Positions 36,715 through 46,137 of a stretch of DNA of 64,000 nucleotides are shown here, one piece after another (the first letter of the stretch is position 1; the number at the start of each line of letters is the position of its first letter). The notes beneath the pieces were generated by a model. The model ran no database searches and was not told the origin of the DNA. It saw only the letters and a list, made by a program, of their open reading frames with translations. Position numbers and translations under genes: made by a program. The stretch is taken from contig NZ_CP012036.1 in assembly GCF_001298445.1 (NCBI RefSeq), forward strand, positions 1,615,263-1,679,262. Direction: 5' to 3'. The DNA is from Nostoc piscinale CENA21. GTDB taxonomy: Bacteria > Cyanobacteriota > Cyanobacteriia > Cyanobacteriales > Nostocaceae.

Positions 36715-36771
36715 TACAGTTCAGTTAGTAGATATAGCAATCCTATTTGATTGGTGACAATCGAGAGGTTC

Positions 36772-36804
36772 AGATCCCCGACTTTTTGAAGAAGTCGAGG
36801 ATCT
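36772..36804 (+). repeat. Dispersed hairpin (AGATCCCCGACTT) after the DUF2839 gene
   Basis: AGATCCCCGACTT pairs with AAGTCGAGGATCT with one mismatch, followed by TTTT. I recognise this as a repeated hairpin in Nostoc spacers; here it may end the DUF2839 transcript. Confidence 0.6.
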
Positions 36805-36932
36805 TTTGGTTCCTGGGATAGCCAACTAGTACAGGCTGGCGTAAATAACCAGAGCCTAAGAAATTGCTAAAAGACTTGTGGTATCACTATTCTTTCTTTT
36901 TACTTTTGCCTTTTTACTTTTGCCTTTTTGTA

Positions 36933-37484
36933 CTAGATATCTAGATTGTCAATTCGCTTTTCTAAATATTGACCAATCATTAACTGTTCACCAGCGCGAG
37001 AGATGATTGTTTGTCTAGTGCGATATTTATTGCCAATTAACTTTAATTCTTCCTCAAACACTGAGCCGTTGTACTCAGTTCGCAAGCACAGAGTTTCAGA
37101 ATTAGCGAAATGATATTCGGCGGTGATGGGTTTGGATGTGGCAAAACCGCGATCGCGGTACAAAATATTTCCTAATACACCAAATAATGTGGAACCTTGT
37201 GATTCTTGTCTACCCTTAAGTTTATCTGTACTATTCCAAAATACTTCTGCACCAAACATCAAGCTGACTGTATCAGGTAAGTCATGCAGTTGTGCCAGCT
37301 TTTGTAATTCAGCGCATCCTGGCTCTAAAAACCGAATGGTAATCATACTCACCATTTCTTTGGTTTCGCCCTCTGGCAGAGTATAGTAGCGTCTTTCTGA
37401 GCGCCACTGACCTGCTGATTTTTGGAAAAATACTGTAATTTCTGCTTCGTTAGCGGTTTGAGTCAGTCTTAGCGGTGATGTCAC
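36933..37484 (-). CDS. Phycobiliprotein lyase, CpcS/CpeS family
   Basis: 183 residues of the lipocalin-like chromophore lyase family, which attaches phycocyanobilin to Cys-84-type sites of phycobiliproteins: FFQKSAGQWRSERRYYTLPEGETKEM, RFLEPGCAELQKLA, and the C-terminal RTRQTIISRAGEQLMIGQYLEKRI. Which subgroup (CpcS, CpcU, CpeS or CpcV-like) it belongs to cannot be decided by eye. No phycobiliprotein gene is adjacent. The start MTSPLRLTQTANEAEI is the first ATG in frame. Confidence 0.85.
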   Translation of the reverse strand: MTSPLRLTQTANEAEITVFFQKSAGQWRSERRYYTLPEGETKEMVSMITIRFLEPGCAELQKLAQLHDLPDTVSLMFGAEVFWNSTDKLKGRQESQGSTLFGVLGNILYRDRGFATSKPITAEYHFANSETLCLRTEYNGSVFEEELKLIGNKYRTRQTIISRAGEQLMIGQYLEKRIDNLDI

Positions 37485-38116
37485 GCGTTATTGCCCTCGC
37501 CTATTCTAAAAAATAGCGTTTGTTCATATACTACATGGTGACAAAAGACAATTACGGTTTAGATTTTTTAATATCTCTCATAAATACTGAGACTGGCTGA
37601 TTGCTTTCTTAGCAGCTTTGCTAGTATATATTAGGTATACTTAGTAAAACTAAATATCATTATTTCACCAATGCTAATGCCAAAACTTAGGCAAAAATTA
37701 GCGCCAGATTTGATTGGTTAAAATTCTCATCTCTAAGCCTTATGGTCAAGATATGAGGAAAACATGGCTTACCCTTAATGCTATTGCAGATAACACTGTT
37801 ATACATCTGCAATAGTAGATAAGAGCTTTCTTTTAAACTTTTATTTGGCAAAATTAGTAAAAATTGACACAAAAAGATATGTCTCAACATTAATTCATCA
37901 TCAATGCTTCTATCTAGAGAAATATATTCAGCATGGCTTGGGTATAAAAGGCTGCTATTTTCGGAAAAACTTTATATATAAGCAAAATCAATCATTTGCC
38001 ACCGACAACCGCAAAAATCAATGAAACAGCAAACCTACATAGCTCAAATCCCAGTGATGAATAGCCAGTTAGATTTAACCGCCAATATTTACGCAGGAAA
38101 CCCAATCAACAAACGG
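37485..38116. other. Promoter region of the RND efflux pair, with a perfect palindrome
   Basis: No gene supported. CTATTGCAGAT (37781-37791) and ATCTGCAATAG (37805-37815) form an exact 11-bp inverted repeat about 300 bases upstream of the membrane-fusion gene. Its place suggests an operator or transcript hairpin. Confidence 0.45.
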
Positions 38117-39451
38117 ATGTTTCCTTACAGTAAAACCAAGAAATTCATATCACTATTTGCTTGTTTATTCAGTACAGGATTACTCTCAGCTAGTTGTGCT
38201 TCTCTACCGAAAGAAACAGCTGAAGCGCAATCACAACAACGTCAAGGCGGAGAACGAGGTGGTGCGACACCAGTAGATGTAGCGATCGCCCGTACAGATA
38301 CACTAGAAAAACAGCCAGAATATACAGGTACAACAATTCCCTTTCGTACAGTATCGCTGCGATCGCAAGTAGAAGCTAGGTTATTATCCTTAAATGTAGA
38401 TGTCGGTGATCGGGTTGGTAAGGGGCAGAATATTGGCCAGTTAGATGATGCGTTGCTGTTAACAGATTTAAAACAAGCCGAAGCCGAACTCGCCGCCCAA
38501 AAATCGGAAGTAGCCAGAGCCGCAACTCAGGTAAGTAACGCCCGTGCAGAAGTGGAAAGACTGCGGTTACAACTGGTGCAAGCCCAAGCAGACTCTGAAA
38601 GACAACAAAAATTATACAGAGAAGGCGCGATCGCCGAGCAAACTGCCGAACAAGCAGGTACTCAAGCCCAAACCGCCGCCCAAGCCTTACGAGCTGCTAC
38701 CGAGCAAGTCCGCACAGAACAGCAAGCCGTCGCCGCCGCCCAAGGTAGAGTTTTGGCGCAACAAGCCGTCGTTGCTCAAGCCAAAGAACGCCGTTCTTAT
38801 TCGCGACTCGTTTCCCCCATCAGTGGTGTAGTCACAGGCAAAGTTACAGAACCGGGCAATCTTTTGCAAGCAGGCGGTGAAGTTATCCAAATTGGTGACT
38901 TTAGCCGCGTTAAAGTTGTTGTCCAAGTTTCCGAATTAGAACTGGCAAAAATTAAACTTGGGCAATCTGTACAAGTACGGTTAGATGCCTTTCCTCAACA
39001 AATATTAACTGGTAGAGTCATCCGCATATCTCCCGCCGCCGATGCGACAGCAAGGCTCATCCCCGTAGAAGTGGAAGTTCCTAACAGTAACGGCAATATT
39101 GGTAGCGGCCTGTTAGCGCGAGTTAATTTTGCTACCCAAACTCAACCGCGAGTTGTCGTTTCACAAACCGCCATTCAACAACCAGCCACAGACAAACAAT
39201 CTGCTGAAAACCAGACAGATGGCACCATCTTCGTACTGACAGACACCCCAGGACAGCCAAAAGTAGCAGCGCGTACCGTTACTTTGGGTAAAAAAGCTGA
39301 CAGCAAAGTCGAAATTTTATCGGGTTTACAACCAGGAGAACGCTACGTAGTTCGCAGTGGTAGACCTTTAAAGGATGGCAATTCTGTACGTCTTTCGATT
39401 CTTTCCGAAACAGGCGAATCGAATTCTACACAACCCAGAACTAGAAATTAA
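38117..39451 (+). CDS. RND efflux periplasmic adaptor (membrane fusion) lipoprotein
   Basis: 444 residues from the ATG at 38117, chosen because it gives a textbook lipoprotein signal (MFPYSKTKKFISLFACLFSTG, lipobox LSASC); an ATG at 38021 would put 32 extra residues in front. Then the HlyD/MexA layout: beta-barrel and lipoyl half-motif (VSLRSQVEARLLSLNVDVGDRVGKG), a long coiled coil (about 140-250), second lipoyl half (SPISGVVTGKVTEPGNLL) and a C-terminal membrane-proximal domain. It bridges the RND pump, 31 bases downstream, to an outer-membrane channel. Confidence 0.92.
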   Translation: MFPYSKTKKFISLFACLFSTGLLSASCASLPKETAEAQSQQRQGGERGGATPVDVAIARTDTLEKQPEYTGTTIPFRTVSLRSQVEARLLSLNVDVGDRVGKGQNIGQLDDALLLTDLKQAEAELAAQKSEVARAATQVSNARAEVERLRLQLVQAQADSERQQKLYREGAIAEQTAEQAGTQAQTAAQALRAATEQVRTEQQAVAAAQGRVLAQQAVVAQAKERRSYSRLVSPISGVVTGKVTEPGNLLQAGGEVIQIGDFSRVKVVVQVSELELAKIKLGQSVQVRLDAFPQQILTGRVIRISPAADATARLIPVEVEVPNSNGNIGSGLLARVNFATQTQPRVVVSQTAIQQPATDKQSAENQTDGTIFVLTDTPGQPKVAARTVTLGKKADSKVEILSGLQPGERYVVRSGRPLKDGNSVRLSILSETGESNSTQPRTRN

Positions 39452-39482
39452 GAATATTTAGATTTGGAGTGCAATTATAGCC

Positions 39483-42400
39483 ATGCAGCAAGTCCAAAAA
39501 AGCGGCGGATTTAGTATCAGCGCCATCTCCATCCGCCAACATATCGGTACACTTATGCTCACCTTGGCAGTAATTGTCATGGGTGTATTTTTTATTGTTA
39601 AATTACCAGTAGATTTACTACCATCAATTACCTATCCTCGGGATTGGGGTGCGGATACAAGCACCAGGAATTTCGCCAGAGTGGCAATTGATGAAGTCAC
39701 CAAGCCTTTAGAAGAAGCTTTTTCTGCAACCGAAGGTGTATTGCAAGTCTTTTCTCAAACCCGTGAAGGGCAAGTCAGCTTAGATTTGTACTTTCAACCG
39801 GGGGGTAATATTGACCAAGCCTTAAACGATGCGACAGCAGCCTTTAACCGCGCCAGAGGAACTTTACCAGACACCATAGAAGAACCACGTTTATTCAAAG
39901 TAGATCCTTCCCAGTTACCTGTTTACGAAATGGCCTTAACTTCACCTTCTTTACAAGGTGTAGATTTACGTGTTTTCGCCGAAGAAGAACTCGCCCGTGA
40001 ACTAGGTGTTGTTCCTGGAGTAGCTGGAGTAGATGTGTCGGGAGGAGTCCCCGAAGAAGTTAGAGTCAATATTGATTTAGACCGTTTGCAAGCCTTGGGT
40101 GTAGGTTTAACGGATGTTTTAGATGAATTAAGAGACCGCAACCAAGATATTTCCGGTGGTCGCATTTTAGGGCAGAATTCCGAACCATTAACTCGGACTG
40201 TTGGCAGGTTTCGCAGTGCAGAAGAATTGCGAAATTTATCCTTTGAGGTATCCTCTGGTGCTGCTAACACAAATAATACTCAATCAACAGTTCCGCGTCG
40301 CCGCGTTTATTTGCGAGACTTTGCTGAAGTGATAGACGGCTCAGAATTACAACGAGTTTTTGTTTCTTTGAATGGTGAACCAGCAGTTAAAGTCAGTATT
40401 CAAAAACAACCAGATGCTAATACTATCAACGTGGTTGATGGTGTGAAAAAACGTGTAGAAGAACTGCGCCAGTCTGGTGTGATTCCTGAAGGGACAGTAA
40501 TTACGGCAACTTTGGATGAATCAAAATTTATCCGCAATTCTATTTCTAATGTTACTAGTTCTGGGTTAATTGGGACATTACTGGCAGCGATCGCAGTTCT
40601 CCTATTCTTGGGTTCCATCAGACAAACTTTAATCATTGTCCTCGCTATTCCCTTAGCCACCCTCGCCGCTATTATCTTGATGGGGTTGTTTGGCTTATCT
40701 ATCAACGTTTTTAGTTTGGGTGGTTTAGCATTGGGTGTGGGTATTGTGGTGGATAACTCCATCGTCATGTTAGAGAACATTGCCGAAGGTGTAGGTATGA
40801 CACCAGGCAAAAGTAACCGAAGCAAATTAAACCAACAACAATTAATCAATCAATCAGAACAAAGTAGCCGCGAAGTAGAATCAGCCCTAGTCGCTTCCAC
40901 CAGTACCAACTTAGTTGCAGTATTGCCATTTCTGCTCATCGGTGGATTTATCGCCCTGCTATTCAATGAATTAATTTTAACTATTAGCTTTTCCGTCGCA
41001 GCTTCGATTGTAATTGCTGTTACCGTTGTGCCGATGATGGCATCGCGGATGCTGGGATGGAAATTTTCGAGCCGTTTGAGCGAATTTTGGTTACTCAAAG
41101 AATTTAATCGCCGCTTTGATGCTGCCACCAGAGGATATGGCGGCTTTTTAAGCATGATATTACGTTGGCGGATAATTACAGTTGCGATCGCCCTCCTCTT
41201 ATTTGGTGGCGGTAGTTTATGGATGGCTCCCCAAATTCCCCAAGAAATCCTCCCCAGAATTAATACCGGACAAGCTAACTTAAATGCTCAGTTTCCTCCA
41301 GGTACACCTTTGGAAACTAACCTCAAAGTTATGAATGCGGTAGATGAAATTCTTCGCAACCAACCAGAAACAGAATATGTCTTTTCCACCTCTGGCGGAG
41401 CCTTATTTGGCAACACCACCAACGCCAACCCTTTACGCGGTAGCAGCAACATTACCTTGAAAGCTGGTACAGATGTCGAAGCTTATGTGGAACGAGTCAC
41501 CCAAGAACTTGACAAATTAAATTTAGCCGGAATTCGTCTGCGCCTTTCCCCCGGACAAGTACGGGGTTTAATTCTCAATAACTCACCTGTGCGCGGTGCA
41601 GATGTTGACGTAATTCTCCAAGGAAACGACTCAGACACCTTACAACAAGCTGGTCGTCAAGTCTTAGCCGCCTTAGAAGAACAAGCCACCCTTGCTAGAT
41701 TTCGTCCCGATGCTGATGAGCGCCAACCAGAAATTCAGATTTTGCCCGACTGGGAGCGCGTTGCAGCCTTGGGTTTAACTACTACAGATATTGGCGATAC
41801 CATTCAAACTGCCCTAGAAGGTAGCGTTCCCACCCAATTACAACGCGGCAACCGCTTAGTAGATGTGCGTGTCAAGTTAAACGAAACAGCAGTGCAAGCA
41901 CCATCTCAATTAGAAAGATTACCCTTATTTGTTGATAATAATCGCCAAGTCCGATTAAGTGACGTTGCCAAAATCGTTGAAGGGCAAGCACCTGGAGAAA
42001 TTCAACGCATCAACCAGCGCCAAGTTGCTATCTTTGCAGGTAATTTAACCGAAGGTGCTAGTTTGAGTCAAGCCATAGCCCAAGTACGGCAAGTAATAGA
42101 TAACCTAGATTTACCAGAAGGTGTTAGCCGCTTGCCTAGCGCCGCCGCAGAATCTAATGAGCAACTGCAAAGTTCACTGCAACTATTAGGAGGATTAGCA
42201 ACATTTCTGGTATTTGTAGTCATGGCAGTACAATACAATTCCCTCATCGACCCTTTGGTAATTATGTTTACCATTCCGTTAGCATTAGCGGGGGGAATTT
42301 TCGGACTGTATATTACTCAAACCGCTATTGGTGCCACTGTAATAGTTGGTGCTGTGTTACTAGTCGGTATTGTGGTGAACAATGCCATCATCATGGTCGA

Positions 42401-42722
42401 GTTAGCCAACCAAATTCGTGAACGAGAAAATATAGACCGCAAAACTGCAATTTTACAAGCCGCACCTCAACGTTTACGTCCTGTACTCATGACTACCATT
42501 ACCACAGTGTTAGGGATGTTTCCCTTAGCATTAGGAATTGGTGAAGGTTCAGAATTTTTACAACCCTTGGGGGTAGTTGTGTTTTCTGGTTTATCCTTAG
42601 CAACTGTATTAACACTGTTTATTATTCCGTGCTTTTACACACTGCTGCACGATATCTTAGATTTCGAGTGGCTCAAGCAAATACTCATCAAATTTGATAA
42701 GTGGAAGAACAGATATTACTAA
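39483..42722 (+). CDS. RND-type efflux pump, inner-membrane subunit (AcrB/HAE1-like)
   Basis: 1079 residues with twelve predicted helices in two repeats. Each half begins with a single helix, followed by a large periplasmic loop. Features include VDLLPSITYPRDWG at about 36, the transmembrane helix 4 motif GLALGVGIVVDNSIVMLENI (proton relay Asp), and the mirrored VGAVLLVGIVVNNAIIMVE in the second half, where Asn replaces the Asp. The substrate is unknown (drug, metal or lipid). It is the second gene of the operon with the adaptor; no TolC-type gene is adjacent. Confidence 0.94.
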   Translation: MQQVQKSGGFSISAISIRQHIGTLMLTLAVIVMGVFFIVKLPVDLLPSITYPRDWGADTSTRNFARVAIDEVTKPLEEAFSATEGVLQVFSQTREGQVSLDLYFQPGGNIDQALNDATAAFNRARGTLPDTIEEPRLFKVDPSQLPVYEMALTSPSLQGVDLRVFAEEELARELGVVPGVAGVDVSGGVPEEVRVNIDLDRLQALGVGLTDVLDELRDRNQDISGGRILGQNSEPLTRTVGRFRSAEELRNLSFEVSSGAANTNNTQSTVPRRRVYLRDFAEVIDGSELQRVFVSLNGEPAVKVSIQKQPDANTINVVDGVKKRVEELRQSGVIPEGTVITATLDESKFIRNSISNVTSSGLIGTLLAAIAVLLFLGSIRQTLIIVLAIPLATLAAIILMGLFGLSINVFSLGGLALGVGIVVDNSIVMLENIAEGVGMTPGKSNRSKLNQQQLINQSEQSSREVESALVASTSTNLVAVLPFLLIGGFIALLFNELILTISFSVAASIVIAVTVVPMMASRMLGWKFSSRLSEFWLLKEFNRRFDAATRGYGGFLSMILRWRIITVAIALLLFGGGSLWMAPQIPQEILPRINTGQANLNAQFPPGTPLETNLKVMNAVDEILRNQPETEYVFSTSGGALFGNTTNANPLRGSSNITLKAGTDVEAYVERVTQELDKLNLAGIRLRLSPGQVRGLILNNSPVRGADVDVILQGNDSDTLQQAGRQVLAALEEQATLARFRPDADERQPEIQILPDWERVAALGLTTTDIGDTIQTALEGSVPTQLQRGNRLVDVRVKLNETAVQAPSQLERLPLFVDNNRQVRLSDVAKIVEGQAPGEIQRINQRQVAIFAGNLTEGASLSQAIAQVRQVIDNLDLPEGVSRLPSAAAESNEQLQSSLQLLGGLATFLVFVVMAVQYNSLIDPLVIMFTIPLALAGGIFGLYITQTAIGATVIVGAVLLVGIVVNNAIIMVELANQIRERENIDRKTAILQAAPQRLRPVLMTTITTVLGMFPLALGIGEGSEFLQPLGVVVFSGLSLATVLTLFIIPCFYTLLHDILDFEWLKQILIKFDKWKNRYY

Positions 42723-42754
42723 TTTTGCCATCAGCCAAAGTTCGTTAATTATCA

Positions 42755-42784
42755 GATAGAGACGTTCCATACAACGTCTCTATC
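42755..42784 (+). terminator. 12-bp perfect hairpin after the RND pump gene
   Basis: GATAGAGACGTT and AACGTCTCTATC pair exactly around CCATAC. A near-copy lies at 48395-48424, so it is a dispersed element that here sits where a terminator is expected. Confidence 0.65.
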
Positions 42785-42826
42785 AAAATTGCTAAATCGT
42801 ATTTTTATCCAGAACTTATATAATTT

Positions 42827-43777
42827 TTAATAATATAAAACAGATTTTTTGATCAGTTTATTTTGAAAATGTAAATTGCGAAAGAAAACAATAGTTAAGA
42901 GAATTTTCCAGACCATGAGCGAGAAAGCTGATTGATAAAACATCCTCAAAAAGACTATAAATTTTCTCTGCTTGAGTGCAACAAACGCCCAATGTAATAT
43001 GAGATATTTTTTAATATCTCCCATTTTAGGAAGATGATTATAATGATTTTTATGAACTAAAGGATAAATTTTTTCCTTGATTAAAATATTTGTATCTAAT
43101 CTTTTAGCTACAGCAAATTTGTGATTATAAGCCCCTGGCCAAATGGTGCGATAAGCGAGACATTGATTCAAAAAAATAGCATCACCAAATTGGGCAATTC
43201 TTAGCCAAGAATCTATATCATCACAATTAGCATCAAGTTGGGAATCCCAACCACCTGTTTTACAAAAAGCATCACGGCTACAAGCAACTTGTACAGGTGT
43301 ACCAAAAGGCAATAATTCCAACAGCATTCCGTAGTGAATATCAGCTTGAGGAACGGAAAAAGCCAAACCAGGGCCAAGCTGGGGAGTGCGGCTGAGTTCT
43401 ATTTCATGTTCATCCACTTGAGCCGCCACACAAGAGCAAATCACTGCGCTTGGACAAAAAGCGATCGCCTTTGCCATCTCTTCGATACAATTATTAGCCA
43501 GATAATCATCATCATCCAAAAACTTAATCCATTCACCACTGGCCTTTTGTACTCCGGCATTTACTGTAGCTGCATGACCTTTATTTACCTCATTGCGGTG
43601 GTAAACTACTCTATCACCCAAGCTTTCTACGTAGGCTTGTGTGTCATCCCTAGAACAATCATCCGAGACAATCACTTCGCAAGGAATTGTCTGGTTGATA
43701 GCAGAATCAACGGCTCGACGTAGTAAGCTTACGCGGTTATAGGTAGTGATCACAATGCTAAACTTCATAAATATCAC
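42827..43777 (-). CDS. Glycosyltransferase family 2
   Basis: 316 residues. GT-A fold start KFSIVITTYNRVSLLRRAVDSA, nucleotide-binding VIVSDDCSRDDT, the DxD-like metal site FLDDDDYLA (about 90-98), and a later acceptor region CDDIDSWLRIAQFGDAIFLN. It transfers a sugar from a nucleotide donor to an unknown acceptor. A hydrophobic C-terminal helix (FSLMVWKILLTIVFF) suggests membrane attachment. The start could be one of two ATGs two codons apart. It is a lone gene, divergent from rplS. Confidence 0.88.
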   Translation of the reverse strand: MIFMKFSIVITTYNRVSLLRRAVDSAINQTIPCEVIVSDDCSRDDTQAYVESLGDRVVYHRNEVNKGHAATVNAGVQKASGEWIKFLDDDDYLANNCIEEMAKAIAFCPSAVICSCVAAQVDEHEIELSRTPQLGPGLAFSVPQADIHYGMLLELLPFGTPVQVACSRDAFCKTGGWDSQLDANCDDIDSWLRIAQFGDAIFLNQCLAYRTIWPGAYNHKFAVAKRLDTNILIKEKIYPLVHKNHYNHLPKMGDIKKYLILHWAFVALKQRKFIVFLRMFYQSAFSLMVWKILLTIVFFRNLHFQNKLIKKSVLYY

Positions 43778-43929
43778 ACCTGTAGCAAAGCTTTATGCAA
43801 TATAGCTTTCATTTTTAGATATGTCGTATCGGTAAAAATCGGGTAGAATTTTAAATCTTAAATATTACTAGACTGAAAGTAGATTCTCGATTTATTATGG
43901 ATGATTGTGGGTTTTTCAGCAGATAAGCT

Positions 43930-44292
43930 ATGAACGCTCAAGAAATTATCCGCTCCATAGAAGCGGAACAACTCAAATCTAACTTGCCCAATATTTATGT
44001 GGGCGATACAGTCAAAGTCGGTGTGAAAATCAAAGAAGGCGAAAAATACCGCGTCCAACCCTACGAAGGTGTTGTGATTGCTAAACGCAACGGCGGTATT
44101 AACGAAACTATTACCGTTCGCCGTGTATTTCAAGGGGTAGGCGTAGAGCGTGTATTCCTCTTACATTCTCCACGCATCGACAGTATCAAAGTCCTGCGTC
44201 GTGGTAAAGTCCGTCGTGCTAAACTGTACTACCTGCGCGATCGCATTGGTAAAGCAACTCGGATCAAGCAACGCTTCGACCGTCCTTTGTAA
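43930..44292 (+). CDS. rplS: Ribosomal protein L19
   Basis: 120 residues, standard for bL19: MNAQEIIRSIEAEQ start, DTVKVGVKIKEGEKYRVQPYEGVVIAKRNGG, ETITVRRVFQGVGVERVF, and VRRAKLYYLRDRIGKATRIKQ at the C-terminus. It lies at the interface of the two ribosomal subunits. It is followed by tRNA-Trp and the secE-nusG-rplK-rplA-rplJL cluster, the usual cyanobacterial arrangement. Confidence 0.97.
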   Translation: MNAQEIIRSIEAEQLKSNLPNIYVGDTVKVGVKIKEGEKYRVQPYEGVVIAKRNGGINETITVRRVFQGVGVERVFLLHSPRIDSIKVLRRGKVRRAKLYYLRDRIGKATRIKQRFDRPL

Positions 44293-44442
44293 TTTTTTGC
44301 TCAGGGTATGAGAGAAATCTCAATTAACAAGCGGCTTTTGCCGCTAAGTTGCTTCCCCGACAAAAATCATGTACAATCAGAATCGCAATTGCGTTAAACT
44401 AGATAAAAGTTCAGCGCAATCACCGAATCCAAACCAACCTGT

Positions 44443-44515
44443 GCGCTCTTAGTTCAGTTGGTAGAACGCAGGTCTCCAAAACCTGATGTCGGGGGTTCAA
44501 GTCCTCCAGGGCGCG
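44443..44515 (+). tRNA. trnW: tRNA-Trp (anticodon CCA)
   Basis: 73 nt. Acceptor arms GCGCTCT/AGGGCGC pair with G-U allowed, the D-loop AGTTCAGTTGGTAGA is present, the anticodon stem CAGGT/ACCTG holds the loop CTCCAAA, and the T arm has GGTTCAAGTCC. No CCA is encoded. It lies between rplS and secE. Confidence 0.96.
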
Positions 44516-44708
44516 CTCGCAAGCAAAAACAAAACCCGAAAGAGTAGCACTTCTACCAGCAACGTAGTTAGTGCTTACCATTTCGGGTATAATTGTTTTA
44601 TACTTTAAAGAATTTTTGCTGCAAGTCAGCAGGCTGGAATCAAAGCTGTAAACCTGAAATTCAACCAAGCAGGATATAGCTGTACAAGAAACGGGGGGAT
44701 AAACAACA

Positions 44709-44930
44709 GTGGCGAAAAAAAATGAAGCTGAAATGCCGGAAAACACTGGCGGTCTAAACATCCAAAACTTTTTTCAAGGCACAAAAGAAGAGCTTGAAAA
44801 AGTAGTTTGGCCAAGTCGCAGACAGCTAGTGAGCGAATCAGCAGCCGTGCTGTTAATGGTGACACTCTCCGCATCTTTGATTTATTTGGTGGATGGATTG
44901 TTTGCTTGGGCAGCAAAACAGGTGTTCTGA
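44709..44930 (+). CDS. secE: Preprotein translocase subunit SecE
   Basis: 73 residues from a GTG start. A short charged N-terminus is followed by the SecE amphipathic motif EELEKVVWPSRRQLVSES and one transmembrane helix (AAVLLMVTLSASLIYLVDGLF, about 46-66). It forms the SecYEG channel. Its TGA overlaps the nusG ATG by one base (TGATG), so translation is coupled. Confidence 0.94.
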   Translation: MAKKNEAEMPENTGGLNIQNFFQGTKEELEKVVWPSRRQLVSESAAVLLMVTLSASLIYLVDGLFAWAAKQVF

Positions 44931-45562
44931 TGACTTTTGCAACAGACGACCCACTTAACTCAAATTTGCAGTCAGAGGAAACAGCAGAAGCGGCGCTCAA
45001 AGAAGCGCGGTGGTATGCAGTACAAGTAGCCTCCGGCTGTGAAAAGCGCGTCAAAACCAATTTGGAACAACGCATCCAAACCTTTGACGTTGCCGACAAA
45101 ATCATTCAAGTCGAAATTCCACATACGCCAGCAGTCAAAATTCGGAAAGATGGCAGTCGCCAGCATACAGAAGAAAAAGTTTTTCCTGGCTATGTGCTGG
45201 TAAGAATGGTGCTGAATGATGATACATGGCAGGTAGTACGTAACACCTCTCATGTGATCAACTTTGTAGGCGCAGAACAAAAACGTGGCAGTGCTAAAGG
45301 TCGTGGCCACGTTAAACCAGTACCTCTGAGTTACTCAGAAGTAGAGCGGATCTTCAAACAAACCACCGAACAAGAGCCAGTCGTCAAAATTGACATGGCT
45401 ACAGGTGATAAAATTGTCGTGCTTTCTGGCCCATTTAAGGACTTTGAAGGCGAGGTGATTGAAGTCAGTCCAGAGCGTAGTAAACTTAAAGCCTTGCTCT
45501 CGATTTTTGGCCGAGATACACCCGTTGAATTGGAATTCAATCAGGTAGAAAAACAGAGCTAA
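44930..45562 (+). CDS. nusG: Transcription termination/antitermination factor NusG
   Basis: 210 residues from the ATG at 44930 (MTFATDDPLNS), which overlaps the secE stop and is preferred over in-frame codons inside secE. The NGN domain contains WYAVQVASGCEKRVKTNLEQ and VFPGYVLVRM, and the KOW domain has GDKIVVLSGPFKDFEGEV. It links RNA polymerase to ribosomes and Rho. rplK follows after 6 bases. Confidence 0.96.
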   Translation: MTFATDDPLNSNLQSEETAEAALKEARWYAVQVASGCEKRVKTNLEQRIQTFDVADKIIQVEIPHTPAVKIRKDGSRQHTEEKVFPGYVLVRMVLNDDTWQVVRNTSHVINFVGAEQKRGSAKGRGHVKPVPLSYSEVERIFKQTTEQEPVVKIDMATGDKIVVLSGPFKDFEGEVIEVSPERSKLKALLSIFGRDTPVELEFNQVEKQS

Positions 45563-45568
45563 ATACAA

Positions 45569-45994
45569 ATGGCGAAAAAAGTAGTAGCGGTCATTAAACT
45601 GGCCCTGAATGCTGGAAAAGCCAACCCAGCACCACCAGTTGGCCCCGCATTAGGTCAACATGGTGTAAACATCATGATGTTCTGCAAGGAGTACAACGCC
45701 AAAACAGCCGACCAAGCTGGTATGGTTATCCCAGTAGAAATCTCCGTTTATGAAGACCGGAGTTTTACATTTGTACTCAAAACCCCACCAGCATCAGTAT
45801 TGATTCGCAAAGCCGCGAAAATCGAAAGAGGTTCCAACGAACCCAACAAAAAGAAAGTTGGTTCCATTACTAAAGCGCAATTGCGAGAAATTGCCCAAAC
45901 CAAATTACCCGATCTCAACGCCAACGACATCGACGCGGCAATGAACATTGTGGCAGGAACCGCTAGAAACATGGGCGTGACCATTACTGAATAG
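45569..45994 (+). CDS. rplK: Ribosomal protein L11
   Basis: 141 residues with the uL11 signature: KVVAVIKLALNAGKANPAPPVGPALGQHGVNIMMFCKEYNA, and the C-terminal RNA-binding domain ending AMNIVAGTARNMGVTITE. It binds the GTPase-associated region of 23S rRNA. It follows nusG by 6 bases, and the next gene rplA is separated by 143 bases that contain short repeats. Confidence 0.97.
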   Translation: MAKKVVAVIKLALNAGKANPAPPVGPALGQHGVNIMMFCKEYNAKTADQAGMVIPVEISVYEDRSFTFVLKTPPASVLIRKAAKIERGSNEPNKKKVGSITKAQLREIAQTKLPDLNANDIDAAMNIVAGTARNMGVTITE

Positions 45995-46002
45995 TAAAAG
46001 AT

Positions 46003-46082
46003 GGCAGGAGGCAGAAGGCAGAGGGCAGAAGCAAAATATCATAACTTCGCACTCGGCACTCAGCACTCGGCACTCAGCACTT
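46003..46082 (+). repeat. Short tandem repeats between rplK and rplA
   Basis: GGCAGGAGGCAGAAGGCAGAGGGCAG-like units and four copies of a (G/C)CACTC(G/A)G unit fill the spacer inside an otherwise compact ribosomal operon. Confidence 0.7.
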
Positions 46083-46137
46083 AAAAAACTATCGGGGGAG
46101 AAGTTATAAGCTTCGCCATTGACCCCAGGAGAAAAAA

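Noticed and set aside
37687..37890. Minus-strand frame of 67 codons upstream of the efflux genes
   Set aside because: No family resemblance, overlaps a palindrome, no ribosome-binding site.
44807..44929. Upstream in-frame extension of nusG
   Set aside because: It lies within secE; the ATG overlapping the secE stop gives the normal NusG N-terminus.
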